Shown here in pieces: positions 34,167 through 43,208 of a stretch of 64,000 nucleotides of DNA. Every line of letters begins with the position of its first letter. Within the stretch, counting starts at the first letter, position 1. Under the pieces are notes generated by a model, which saw nothing but the letters and a program-made list of their open reading frames with translations, searched no databases and was not told the origin of the DNA. Source of the stretch: Bacteroidota bacterium (GTDB lineage: Bacteria; Bacteroidota; Ignavibacteria; Ignavibacteriales; Melioribacteraceae); assembly GCA_018818065.1 (NCBI GenBank), contig JAHISV010000008.1:1-64000 (forward strand), in the 5' to 3' direction. The position numbers were made by a program, and so were the translations under genes.

Positions 34167-35636
34167 TTATTTTCTATTTGCATATTCCAGCAAAACACCT
34201 TTAACAAGCGTGTAGAATTTCTCTACATCAGCAATATTAACTTTTTCATCCGGTGAGTGAGCACCCTGGATAGTTGGTCCAAAAGAGATCATATCCATAC
34301 CTGGATATTTATCACCCAATATTCCGCACTCCAAACCAGCATGGATAGCCTTAATATGCGGCTCTTTTCCATACTGCCCTTTAAATACAACTTTGCAGGT
34401 TTTCAATAACTCTGAATCCATATTAGGTGTCCAGCCCGGATAACCATCACCAATCTCCACTGATACAGCACCAGCTAGCTCAAAAGCAGCTTGTACGGCA
34501 CCAGAGACTGCTCTCTTGGCACTTTCAATGGAAGAACGCTGACTTGTTCCAATTCTGAGTTTTTCGCCTTCTGTGTTCACGGTAGCAAGGTTAGTCGAGG
34601 TTTCAACCAGACCTTCGATATCATGATTCATTTCAACAACGCCATGAGGTGCTGTTAAAATAAGGCTCACTATTTTCTTTGTAAATACCGGGGCAAAAAC
34701 TTTATCAAAAGAACTATCATTTTTCTTCAACTCAACTTCAGCATTTCCATCAGTTGATTTATATTCAGCACGTACATCATTAACAAAACTGTTGATTATT
34801 GTTCTTACTGCTTCTTCATTTTTGGTGTCGAATAAAATTACAACTTCAGCTTCGCGCGGAATTGCATTTCTTTTAGAACCGGCATTCATTTCAGCTATTT
34901 CATATTGCAGTCCTTCGAGTTTCCTCAATAATCTACCAAGAAATTTAATTGCATTAGCTTTGCCTGTATTTACATCTAAGCCTGAGTGACCACCCTTCAA
35001 TCCACCAATCAACAACTCATATGCAGTAAATCCTGAAGTAGCATCTGCTTTTTCAATATTAAAATAACCAACTGTATCTTGTCCGCCTGAACAGCCAACA
35101 TAAAAAGCACCGTCTTCTTCTGAATCAAGATTCAGCATTACTTTGCCTTCAACAAACCCGGGTTGTAAGTTATTTACGCCTGTTAAACCTGTTTCCTCAT
35201 CAACAGTGCAGAGTAATTCAAGTGGACCATGAATAACTGAGGCATCATCAGCAACAGCCATTCCAGCCGCAACACCAATTCCATTATCAGCCCCCAGGGT
35301 TGTTCCATCAGCTTTAATCCAATCACCATCTTTAATAAATTTAATTGGATCATTATCAAAATCGTGTACAGTACCTTTATTTTTTTCACATACCATATCC
35401 AAATGTCCCTGAATAATAACGGTAGGAGCATTTTCATATCCCGGAGTGGCAGGGACAAGTATTACAATATTTCCAACTTCGTCTTCTTTAAATTTCAGAT
35501 TTCTTTCTTTAGCAAAATTTCTTGTAAATTCTCTGATCTTCTCCTCTTTTTTTGAGGGGCGAGGGATCTGACTTAAATCATAAAATTTTTCCCACATAAT
35601 TTTTGGTTCTAATCCTGCAATAACATCTTTTGACAT
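34167..35636 (-). CDS. pepD: Aminoacyl-histidine dipeptidase (M20C)
   Basis: 489 residues, normal for PepD. Metal-site motifs of M20 peptidases are present: IIQGHLDMVCEK (His, Asp near 77-79), TTLGADNGIG (bridging Asp), TVDEETGLTG (catalytic Glu-Glu) and NLDSEEDG (Asp). HAGLECGILGDKYPGMD near the end supplies the last His and Glu. It cleaves cytosolic dipeptides such as beta-Ala-His and others. ATG 35636 has AAGGAG upstream. Downstream of ychF by 27 nt, perhaps co-transcribed. Confidence 0.95.
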   Translation of the reverse strand: MSKDVIAGLEPKIMWEKFYDLSQIPRPSKKEEKIREFTRNFAKERNLKFKEDEVGNIVILVPATPGYENAPTVIIQGHLDMVCEKNKGTVHDFDNDPIKFIKDGDWIKADGTTLGADNGIGVAAGMAVADDASVIHGPLELLCTVDEETGLTGVNNLQPGFVEGKVMLNLDSEEDGAFYVGCSGGQDTVGYFNIEKADATSGFTAYELLIGGLKGGHSGLDVNTGKANAIKFLGRLLRKLEGLQYEIAEMNAGSKRNAIPREAEVVILFDTKNEEAVRTIINSFVNDVRAEYKSTDGNAEVELKKNDSSFDKVFAPVFTKKIVSLILTAPHGVVEMNHDIEGLVETSTNLATVNTEGEKLRIGTSQRSSIESAKRAVSGAVQAAFELAGAVSVEIGDGYPGWTPNMDSELLKTCKVVFKGQYGKEPHIKAIHAGLECGILGDKYPGMDMISFGPTIQGAHSPDEKVNIADVEKFYTLVKGVLLEYANRK

Positions 35637-35663
35637 TCCGGACTCCTTTATTAATTATCTCAA

Positions 35664-36746
35664 TTAACTATGTCTAATATTTAATATATCACCATCGACG
35701 ACTACGTATTCCTTTCCTTCAAGTCTCCAGGCGCCTGCTTCTTTACATTTGGCAAAGGACTTATGTTCCATATAATCATCGTAATGTGTAACTTCAGCCC
35801 TAATAAATTTATTGTAAAAATCAGTATGGATTACTCCGGCTGAATCCTGCGCAGTATAATTCTTTTTAATCGTCCAGGCACGACATTCATCCTCGCCAAC
35901 TGTAAAGAAAGATTGCAAACCGAGGACTTCGTAGCAGGTTCTTAAAATTTTACTCTGAGCTGATTCCTTGATACCGTAGTCCGACATAAATTCGGTCATT
36001 TCTTCTTCATCAAGAGTTGATAGCTCATACTCTATCTTTGCATAAAAGGGAATAATTGTTATGGTTTTATCCAAGAGTTCATTTTTAATTTTTTCAATAA
36101 TAGAATCTATTTCACCAATTGCTCCTTCATCACAATTAATAGCAATACCCAAAGGTTTTAAGGAAAGGAGTTGGTATCCTGACAAAGCTTTTAATTCGCT
36201 TTCGTCAAGTTCAAGTGTCCGTAATGGTTTCTCTTCTTCAAGGTGCGCTATGCACTTTTCAACAATAGGTACCTCGCGCTTCAATTTATCGTCCTTTGTT
36301 TTCTGGGCGTCTTTCTTCAATTTTTCAAGTCTTACCTCGAAAAAAGCCAGGTCCGCCAGAAGAAATTCAGACTCAAGAAAATTAATATCGCGAATAGGGT
36401 TAATACTGTTCATTGGGTGTGGTACAGAATCGTTTTCAAACTGTCTGATCACATAAAAAAGAGAATCGTTATCCTTAACGTTCTGCAAAAAAGTATTTGT
36501 TATTTTCACTTTTCCATCATCGGACATCCGTAATCCGGGTGTATCATATACCTCAATTGTGGCATTAACTTTCTTTTTTGGATTAAACAATTCGGTTAAT
36601 TTGTCCAATCGCTCATCAGGCACTTTTATAACCTCGATAGTAGCCTCTTCCTTCATGGCTGCCGCTTCGTCAAATTCTTTTACTGCCAGGGTATTAAAAA
36701 GAGTTGTCTTTCCTGAATACTGTAAACCAACTAAGCCTATCTGCAT
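35664..36746 (-). CDS. ychF: YchF/Obg-like ATPase, divergent P-loop
   Basis: 360 residues. N-terminal P-loop domain, helical insertion (about 130-200) and C-terminal TGS-like DUF933 domain (FFTVGEDECRAWTI, GVIHTDFYNKFIRAEV, YVVVDGDIL). YchF normally starts GLPNVGKST; here the loop is GLQYSGKTT, keeping the Gly-Lys-Thr core. G3 is DTPGL, and the YchF-type NxxE motif appears as NCDE. Family members hydrolyse ATP and bind ribosomes in stress responses. The reading AxxG-less loop may mark a phylum-specific branch. Confidence 0.9.
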   Translation of the reverse strand: MQIGLVGLQYSGKTTLFNTLAVKEFDEAAAMKEEATIEVIKVPDERLDKLTELFNPKKKVNATIEVYDTPGLRMSDDGKVKITNTFLQNVKDNDSLFYVIRQFENDSVPHPMNSINPIRDINFLESEFLLADLAFFEVRLEKLKKDAQKTKDDKLKREVPIVEKCIAHLEEEKPLRTLELDESELKALSGYQLLSLKPLGIAINCDEGAIGEIDSIIEKIKNELLDKTITIIPFYAKIEYELSTLDEEEMTEFMSDYGIKESAQSKILRTCYEVLGLQSFFTVGEDECRAWTIKKNYTAQDSAGVIHTDFYNKFIRAEVTHYDDYMEHKSFAKCKEAGAWRLEGKEYVVVDGDILNIRHS

Positions 36747-36778
36747 ATCTATTTATCTTCCTCTATTAATAATTATTA

Positions 36779-37066
36779 TCACGATACAATTTGGGTGTGC
36801 AATTCTATTTCTTCAAGAATTGAAGATACTTTTAGACATTTGGACATTGAACCACCATAAACAGTTGATTTGCCATTAACGTGAGTCTCAAAGGCCAGAT
36901 CACGAGCTTTTCCAAAAGTACATTCGGTTGCTTTGATTATTTGAAAAATGACCTCATCAAATGAATGCCAGTCATCATTATAAAGCACGACCCTGCATTC
37001 AAGTCCAATACTGGTTTCTTCCTCAATTTCCGGGTTTGTAATCCCCTTTGGGTTATCTTCAAGCAT
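36779..37066 (-). CDS. clpS: ATP-dependent Clp protease adaptor
   Basis: 95 residues, the usual ClpS size. A flexible acidic N-terminus precedes the core VVLYNDDWHSFDEVI, whose NDDWHSF matches the N-degron pocket region, then HVNGKSTVYGGSMSKC. It delivers N-end-rule substrates to ClpAP/ClpC. It lies 32 nt upstream of ychF in the same direction. Confidence 0.93.
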   Translation of the reverse strand: MLEDNPKGITNPEIEEETSIGLECRVVLYNDDWHSFDEVIFQIIKATECTFGKARDLAFETHVNGKSTVYGGSMSKCLKVSSILEEIELHTQIVS

Positions 37067-37206
37067 TTAATTGCATTTTGTTTTTAAACGTAAGTGAACA
37101 ATTTACGTAATTGCCTATAAAAAAGAAATTTATGAAAGTTCTTCCTTTGATTAACAAGCCTGATTTGCCTATTTTTGGAAAACTTGTGCCAAATAATGGA
37201 GGATGA

Positions 37207-37956
37207 ATGAAAATAATCGTTTGTGTTAGCCATGTCCCTGATACGGCTACAAAAATTAACCTGGGCGCTGATGGTAAATCAATTGATAATAATGGCGTTA
37301 CTTTTGTCGTAAATCCTTATGACGAATATGCTATTGAAGAAGCATTGAAAACCAAGGAAAGTCTTGGTGAAGGTGAAGTGATTGCTATTAGTGTGGGCCC
37401 TGAAGTAAACAAAGAAACTATAAAAAAAGCTCTGGCAATGGGCGTTGATAGAGGGATCCTGCTGAAGGATGAAAATCCAAGAGATTCTTTGGCAGTTGCA
37501 AAAGCCCTGGCAGATGAAATAAAGCAAGAGGGTGCTGAATTAGTATTCTTCGGTAAGCAATCTGTAGATTATGATAATTCTGTTGTCGGACAAATGACAG
37601 CTGAATTATTAGGCTTTAACTCCGTTTCAGTTGTTGTAGATTTTAAGCTTGATGGAACCAATATTGTTGCTGAAAGAGAAATTGAAGGTGGACGTGAAGT
37701 AGTTGAAACTTCCTTACCTGCTATTATAACAGCGCAAAAAGGGTTAAATGAACCTCGTTATGCTTCTCTTAAGGGCATTATGGCAGCAAAGAAAAAGCCT
37801 ATTGATGAAAAACCTGCTGCAGAAGCAAAAAGCTATGTAGAAGTAGTTGAAATGAAAAGACCGGCACCGAAAGCAGCCGGTAAAATTGTTGGTTCGGATG
37901 CATCTGCAGTTCCTGAACTGGTTCGTTTATTAAGAGAAGAAGCTAAAGTTATATAA
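37207..37956 (+). CDS. etfB: Electron transfer flavoprotein beta subunit
   Basis: 249 residues. Typical EtfB features are CVSHVPDTATKINLG, VNPYDEYAIEEAL, DYDNSVVGQMTAELLG and the recognition-loop LPAIITAQKGLNEPRYASLKGIM. It binds AMP and pairs with EtfA to carry electrons from acyl-CoA and related dehydrogenases. GGAGG lies 3 nt before ATG 37207. Nine nucleotides separate it from etfA. Confidence 0.97.
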   Translation: MKIIVCVSHVPDTATKINLGADGKSIDNNGVTFVVNPYDEYAIEEALKTKESLGEGEVIAISVGPEVNKETIKKALAMGVDRGILLKDENPRDSLAVAKALADEIKQEGAELVFFGKQSVDYDNSVVGQMTAELLGFNSVSVVVDFKLDGTNIVAEREIEGGREVVETSLPAIITAQKGLNEPRYASLKGIMAAKKKPIDEKPAAEAKSYVEVVEMKRPAPKAAGKIVGSDASAVPELVRLLREEAKVI

Positions 37957-37965
37957 GGGGTTAAA

Positions 37966-38934
37966 ATGGCAAATAAAGTATTAGTCTTTCTTGAGCAAAG
38001 AAATGGACAAATTAAAAAAGCTTCCTTTGAAGCTGCTAAGGTTGGTGCTGAATTAGCTGCCAAACTTGGTATTGAAGCCGAAGCCGTAGTGATTGGCAAT
38101 GAAGTAGAATCACCGGAAAAAGTTGGTGGATTTGGAATAAAAAAAGTGACTCATCTTAAAAATGCTTTATTGGAAAACTATTCTGATGCATATAAAGAGT
38201 TGCTGACTTCTTATACAAATGAAATTAATGCTGATTATCTTCTGTTTGGTAATACTGCAATGGGCAAAGATCTTGCACCAAAACTGAGTGCAAAATTGGA
38301 TGCCGGGGCTGCTATGGATATCTTAGCCTATGAAGTAGAGGGTGAGAATCTTAAAGCAACTCGTCCTGTTTATGCAGGTAAAGCATTGATTAATGTTAAT
38401 ATTACAAGTGCTATAAAGATACTCTCATTAAGACCGAATGTGTTTAATGCCGGCGAAGCCACAACTGACACTGCGGAAGTTACTGTTAAAGAAGTTGAAG
38501 TAACTGAATTAAAAACAAAGGTTACGGAACTTAAGAAAGCCGGAGACAAGTTAGATGTATCTGAAGCAGAATTTATTGTTGCTGGTGGTAGAGGACTTAA
38601 AGAGGCTGATAAATTTTCACTTGTTGAAGATTTAGCAAAAGAGCTTGGTGCTGCAATTGGCGCTTCAAGAGCAGTAGTTGATGCTGGTTGGAGACCTCAT
38701 AGCGAGCAAGTTGGGCAAACAGGCAAAACTGTATCTCCTACCCTGTATATTGCACTTGGCATCTCCGGTGCCATTCAACATTTGGCAGGTATGCGATCTT
38801 CTAAGTATATTGTTGCTATCAATAAAGATGCTGATGCACCAATTTTCCAAATAGCAGATTACGGAATAACTGGTGATGTTTTTGAAGTTGTTCCTGCATT
38901 AATTGAAGAAATTAAGAAAGTTAAAAACGGATAA
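37966..38934 (+). CDS. etfA: Electron transfer flavoprotein alpha subunit
   Basis: 322 residues. The C-terminal FAD domain has GGRGLKEADKF, GAAIGASRAVVDAGW, EQVGQTGKTVSPTLY and GISGAIQHLAGM, all standard. No extra ferredoxin domain is present, so this is the classic non-bifurcating-length subunit, although subgroup cannot be fixed by eye. Coupled to etfB, followed by the DUF151 gene after 8 nt. Confidence 0.97.
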   Translation: MANKVLVFLEQRNGQIKKASFEAAKVGAELAAKLGIEAEAVVIGNEVESPEKVGGFGIKKVTHLKNALLENYSDAYKELLTSYTNEINADYLLFGNTAMGKDLAPKLSAKLDAGAAMDILAYEVEGENLKATRPVYAGKALINVNITSAIKILSLRPNVFNAGEATTDTAEVTVKEVEVTELKTKVTELKKAGDKLDVSEAEFIVAGGRGLKEADKFSLVEDLAKELGAAIGASRAVVDAGWRPHSEQVGQTGKTVSPTLYIALGISGAIQHLAGMRSSKYIVAINKDADAPIFQIADYGITGDVFEVVPALIEEIKKVKNG

Positions 38935-38942
38935 GGAAAACT

Positions 38943-39551
38943 TTGGAAAAAGTCCAGGTTGAAATATTAGGATTGTCATCCAGTCCATCTACAGGAGGAG
39001 CCTATGCGCTCCTCCTGAAAGAGTCATATGGTATAAGAAGATTGCCAATCATTATTGGTTCATTCGAAGCCCAGTCAATAGCGCTTGAAATAGAAGGCAT
39101 TAAACCTCCAAGACCACTAACACATGATTTACTAAAGAACATGGTTGATAACCTGGGTGGTACTGTTAAAGAGGTTATTATTGATGAGCTTTCGGATAAT
39201 ACATTCTTTGCAAAGATAAATGTGGAGGTTTCCACAATTTCCAATAATATCGATTCTCGCCCCAGTGATGCAATTGCACTGGCTGTTCGTACCGGGGCTC
39301 CAATATTCGTTTCAGAAGATGTGATGAGCTCAGCCTCATTTATACCTTCGAGTGAAGATACAGGCGAAGAAGAAAAAGATCTGGCAAATGACTTACGTGC
39401 AACGGGTGAAAGCAATTTAAGAGAAACTAGCAAAGAAACACAAGTTGCTTCCTTGCAGGATCAGTTAAGAGAATCGATAGAAAAAGAAGACTACGAACGT
39501 GCAGCGATAATCCGCGATAAAATTAATAAGTTAAAAGGTACTTCCAACTAA
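38943..39551 (+). CDS. Bifunctional-nuclease-like (DUF151) protein with C-terminal UVR motif
   Basis: 202 residues. Residues 1-135 match the DUF151/BFN domain (LLLKESYGIRRLPIIIGSFEAQSIALEIEG, PRPLTHDLLKN, IDSRPSDAIALAVRTGAPIFV). Residues about 165-200 form a UvrB/UvrC-interaction-like hairpin (LQDQLRESIEKEDYERAAIIRDKI). The family is widespread in Bacteroidetes and Chlorobi, with reported nuclease activity in plants and Mycobacterium relatives. TTG at 38943 is the start, with AAGGA overlapping the etfA stop. It appears to be the third gene of the etf unit. Confidence 0.88.
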   Translation: MEKVQVEILGLSSSPSTGGAYALLLKESYGIRRLPIIIGSFEAQSIALEIEGIKPPRPLTHDLLKNMVDNLGGTVKEVIIDELSDNTFFAKINVEVSTISNNIDSRPSDAIALAVRTGAPIFVSEDVMSSASFIPSSEDTGEEEKDLANDLRATGESNLRETSKETQVASLQDQLRESIEKEDYERAAIIRDKINKLKGTSN

Positions 39552-39555
39552 TTTT

Positions 39556-41031
39556 TTAGTTGAATATTATTTTACCTATCGGGCAGTCAAGACATCTATT
39601 CTTTGAACAATAACTCCTGAATAGTTCAATCATACCCTGCGACAGAACTGTTCTTTTTAGTTGGTTTGTCATACAAAGGTTATTTGCAACATCCCTAACA
39701 ATTTTATTATCTGACTTTTGGTTATACATTGAATATAGCTTATAGATTTTTCTGCTCAGTTTTTCTTCACCGAATATTTCAAAATAAACAGCAAAAAACG
39801 GAAGTATTACATTAACAACAATTTCATCCGCTCGTGTAGCACCTACAAAATATTTTACATCAACACCAGCAGGTTTATCAAATACGTAATGTTGCGACCA
39901 AAAACCATCAGATTTAATAACAAATAACGAACGAATAGAATTTATCAATACAGTTAGGTTTCGTATCTCCTCAATTTTTTTTACAATTTTAGCAATAAGA
40001 TCTCGTTCAACAATTTCAATCAACAACCTTGAGCCCGCTGCTAGTCTTATAGTAGGAAAATTCTGAGGGCGAAGTTTAAAGAAATGCCACTCGGTTTCTT
40101 CATAGGTTTTACCATCATAAATTGTACGGATATAGTTCCATCTTGAAAGAATTTGAGCAGCATATGCTGGCATCCTATCCCCGTTATTGGCAATATTTTT
40201 TGGCAGAATTCCGCTAACACCAAATAACAATGGCTCAATAAACTCGTTACCATGTCCCTCATTAAGGACTTTTTTTATGAGTGAAATGTTTGCCGATTGG
40301 GCCAGACTAAGCATAATATTCTTGTTTTTCGAATATCCAAGAGCTTCAAACAAAAGCTCGTAAAATGCCTGCTCCCAAATTTCTTTATCGTTAAATGATT
40401 TGTCTTCAAAAATCTTTTCTTCAAATTCCGAGGGTAAGTCATAGGCAAGCACAGGTTCTTTAAGGCTAAGGTCATTAACGTAAACCAATTCTTTTAACCG
40501 TTTATGAATCCTTTCACACTTCTTATTAAATCTTTCTACACCCAGTGTAGTTAATAGATTCTCTTTAACTTCAAAATTGACATCGGCAACGCCTATACTA
40601 CACTTAAGATTATTTCCATGAGATTCATAAGTCAATTCACTTTTAAAATTTTGAAGACGTCCTTCCTCAATAAAATCCTTAATACAAATAGTAGGTACTT
40701 TACGTCCATCCTTGGTATAAACATATGGTTGTTTAAACTTATTGTTCAGGCAGGCGTGGAGGATAACCTTATTATACTTCAGGTCAATATTATGACCATG
40801 AAGTTTCCAATCTCTGTAGTCACAGTCAATTTCAATATCACCAACATAAGTTAAGTTGCCAATTCGAACACGGGCATTTTTAAAGTCCGGGCCGCTCTCG
40901 CTTAAATCTTGCACACCCGGATCTAAAACAGAAATATCAACACCCGAGACAGTAGTTAAATCTGCAATATAGTTTCTATTTTGCCAGATTTCATATAACT
41001 GAGATTCATAAACTTTTTGGTTATGCCCCAT
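39556..41031 (-). CDS. DUF2851 family protein
   Basis: 491 residues, of the DUF2851 family common in Bacteroidetes/Chlorobi. The N-terminal part has LYEIWQNRNY, GPDFKNARVRIGNL, GDIEIDCDYRDW and NKVILHACL. The C-terminus ends with CSKNRCLDCPIG, a possible metal-binding cysteine cluster. Function is unknown. It is convergent with the etf unit, with only 4 nt between stops, and lies downstream of pyrF without sharing its direction problem (same strand, 113-nt gap). Confidence 0.85.
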   Translation of the reverse strand: MGHNQKVYESQLYEIWQNRNYIADLTTVSGVDISVLDPGVQDLSESGPDFKNARVRIGNLTYVGDIEIDCDYRDWKLHGHNIDLKYNKVILHACLNNKFKQPYVYTKDGRKVPTICIKDFIEEGRLQNFKSELTYESHGNNLKCSIGVADVNFEVKENLLTTLGVERFNKKCERIHKRLKELVYVNDLSLKEPVLAYDLPSEFEEKIFEDKSFNDKEIWEQAFYELLFEALGYSKNKNIMLSLAQSANISLIKKVLNEGHGNEFIEPLLFGVSGILPKNIANNGDRMPAYAAQILSRWNYIRTIYDGKTYEETEWHFFKLRPQNFPTIRLAAGSRLLIEIVERDLIAKIVKKIEEIRNLTVLINSIRSLFVIKSDGFWSQHYVFDKPAGVDVKYFVGATRADEIVVNVILPFFAVYFEIFGEEKLSRKIYKLYSMYNQKSDNKIVRDVANNLCMTNQLKRTVLSQGMIELFRSYCSKNRCLDCPIGKIIFN

Positions 41032-41144
41032 TGTTATCCTCTAGTTTGCACTTCTTGGACAAACTTAATTTAAGCACCAAGAGAAGGTTGAAACGTAAAC
41101 AAGATAATTATTGTTTAAGATAACATTTCCATATTATAAAATCA

Positions 41145-41963
41145 TTAACTATTTGTAGAAATTAACTTATTTATTATAGTATTATAATTTTCTAATACCG
41201 ATTTTACTTTATCTCCAAAATTAAGAGTCATATCGCAATATATAATGCCCCGACTCACGTTTATCAAATAATTAAGATTATTCTTATCCGAAAAGGCAGT
41301 CACAACATCTTCAAGACTACCACCCTGCGCACCAATGCCAGGTAACAGCACAACCAGATCACCAAAACTTTCAATGTTATTTTTTAATTCTTCTAACTGA
41401 GTTGCGCCAAAAACAATCCCGCAATTTCCCTTGGAATTCCAATCATTAACTTTCTCAATTACTTGCTGATAAAGATATTTTCCACTTTCTAATTTTAATT
41501 TTTCAAAATCGGCAGCACTTTTATTGGAAGTGAGCGCTAATACGAAATGAAGTTTATCCTGATATTCCAGAAAAGGTTCTACAGAGTCGAATCCCATGTA
41601 AGGATGAAGTGTAATTGCATCAAAATTTAATTCATCAAATATTGCTTTAGCATACATGCTTGATGTATTGCCAATGTCACCTCTTTTTGCATCACCAATT
41701 GTGAGGATATCATCAGGAATTAGGGCAAGGGTTTTTTTCATCAATTCCAGACCTTCCAAACCATATTGTTCATAGAATGCAAGGTTAAGTTTATAGGCCG
41801 CCGCTCCATCAATAGTATTTTCAATTACGATTCGGTTAAATTCTAAAAGAGCATCATCTCTGTCTTTTAAATGAGGTGGTATCTTATTTACATCTGTATC
41901 AAGACCAACACAAATATGTTTACCTTCATCAAATTTCCTCATCAATTTTTCTTTAGATTTCAT
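41145..41963 (-). CDS. pyrF: Orotidine 5'-phosphate decarboxylase (type 2)
   Basis: 272 residues. The catalytic motif DAKRGDIGNTS (near 93-103) with Lys and Asp residues is intact; CVGLDTDVNKIP and the phosphate-binding PGIGAQGG also match. It makes UMP. Length and motifs fit the longer type-2 branch. It closes a long minus-strand series starting at pyrG; the gap to rodA is 13 nt. Confidence 0.95.
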   Translation of the reverse strand: MKSKEKLMRKFDEGKHICVGLDTDVNKIPPHLKDRDDALLEFNRIVIENTIDGAAAYKLNLAFYEQYGLEGLELMKKTLALIPDDILTIGDAKRGDIGNTSSMYAKAIFDELNFDAITLHPYMGFDSVEPFLEYQDKLHFVLALTSNKSAADFEKLKLESGKYLYQQVIEKVNDWNSKGNCGIVFGATQLEELKNNIESFGDLVVLLPGIGAQGGSLEDVVTAFSDKNNLNYLINVSRGIIYCDMTLNFGDKVKSVLENYNTIINKLISTNS

Positions 41964-41976
41964 AATCTTCCCATCA

Positions 41977-43206
41977 TCAAGTATGTAATTTTCTGTTTTT
42001 ATATATATTCATTGTAATCCCAATAAGTACCATATTCATCAGTAATGAACTTCCGCCATAACTAAGGAATGGCAGCGGTAAACCGATAACCGGTGTAATG
42101 CCAACATTCATGCCTATGTTAATAGCAAAATGCGAGAACAAAACAGCAAGAATACCAATTAGAATTAAGCTATTACTCTTACTTTTAGAAATTGAAGCAT
42201 AGTTTAAAATTTTGACGAGTACTATTCCGAAAAGTATTACAACAATTATGCTTCCTAAAAATCCAAATTCTTCTCCAATCACACAGTAAATAAAATCAGT
42301 CCATTGCTCTGGTATAAACCTAAGTTGGGTTTGGTTGCCTTCCATAAAACCTTTCCCCCAAAATCCGCCTGAACCAATAGCCACCTTTGCCTGCAAAGCA
42401 TTATAACCCGCCCCTAAAGGATCTGAAGAAGGGTCAATAAATGAGGTTATTCTGCTTTGCTGGTGAGGTTTAAGCATATTAAAGGCATAATCGAAAAAAT
42501 AACCGGCGGCCAGGTTAAGAACAAAAACCGTAGCATTTGTATATAAATTTCTTTTAAATATAAAAAGTAAAATTACTACAAAAACCAGAGCAATAATAAA
42601 AACATGCAACCCGAATAATGAGGCAAACGCCGCCACACCAGGTGAGACGACAACAAACATTCCAAAAATGCTAATGCCACTCCAAAAAATCATTGCAAGC
42701 GTTAAAATGATGTAAACAATAGCGGTTCCCATATCTGGTTCTAAAAGAATTAAAAGTACTGGCAGAAAACCAATTGTTAGGGCATAACCAATTTCTAAAG
42801 GATTATTTATATTTCTTTCCGACTTAGTAAACCAATATGCCATGAAAAGAATTACACCAATTTTTGCAAATTCTGAAGGCTGAAAACCAAATGGACCAAA
42901 GGCCAGCCAGCTTTTAGCCCCATAGACTGTTTTACCCATTATAAGTACTACAATCAAAAAGAAAATTGACAAAGCATAGCTAAAAATTGCCGCATACCTG
43001 AATGTTTGCTGTGGTAAAAAATAGACTATAAAAAAAACAAGAATAGAGATGAAAGTCCAACTTAGTTGTCTTTCAAAATTTCCAATAGCAGTAGGATGAT
43101 TTACGGTAGAACTATATATAGCCAACAGTCCAATAATAATTAGAGATAAAACGGGCAGAAATAAACCAAAATCAAATTTGTCCTGTATTTTATAGTCAAT
43201 CTTCAC
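41977..43206 (-). CDS. rodA: SEDS peptidoglycan polymerase RodA
   Basis: 409 residues with about 10 membrane helices. SEDS signatures include FGPFGFQPSEFAKIGVIL, LLEPDMGTAIVY (catalytic-site Asp region), IAIGSGGFWGKGF and the closing GLPLPFLSYGGSSL. With PBP2 (adjacent gene, 2-nt gap) it builds the rod-shaped cell wall during elongation. Confidence 0.96.
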   Translation of the reverse strand: MKIDYKIQDKFDFGLFLPVLSLIIIGLLAIYSSTVNHPTAIGNFERQLSWTFISILVFFIVYFLPQQTFRYAAIFSYALSIFFLIVVLIMGKTVYGAKSWLAFGPFGFQPSEFAKIGVILFMAYWFTKSERNINNPLEIGYALTIGFLPVLLILLEPDMGTAIVYIILTLAMIFWSGISIFGMFVVVSPGVAAFASLFGLHVFIIALVFVVILLFIFKRNLYTNATVFVLNLAAGYFFDYAFNMLKPHQQSRITSFIDPSSDPLGAGYNALQAKVAIGSGGFWGKGFMEGNQTQLRFIPEQWTDFIYCVIGEEFGFLGSIIVVILFGIVLVKILNYASISKSKSNSLILIGILAVLFSHFAINIGMNVGITPVIGLPLPFLSYGGSSLLMNMVLIGITMNIYKNRKLHT

Positions 43207-43208
43207 TT

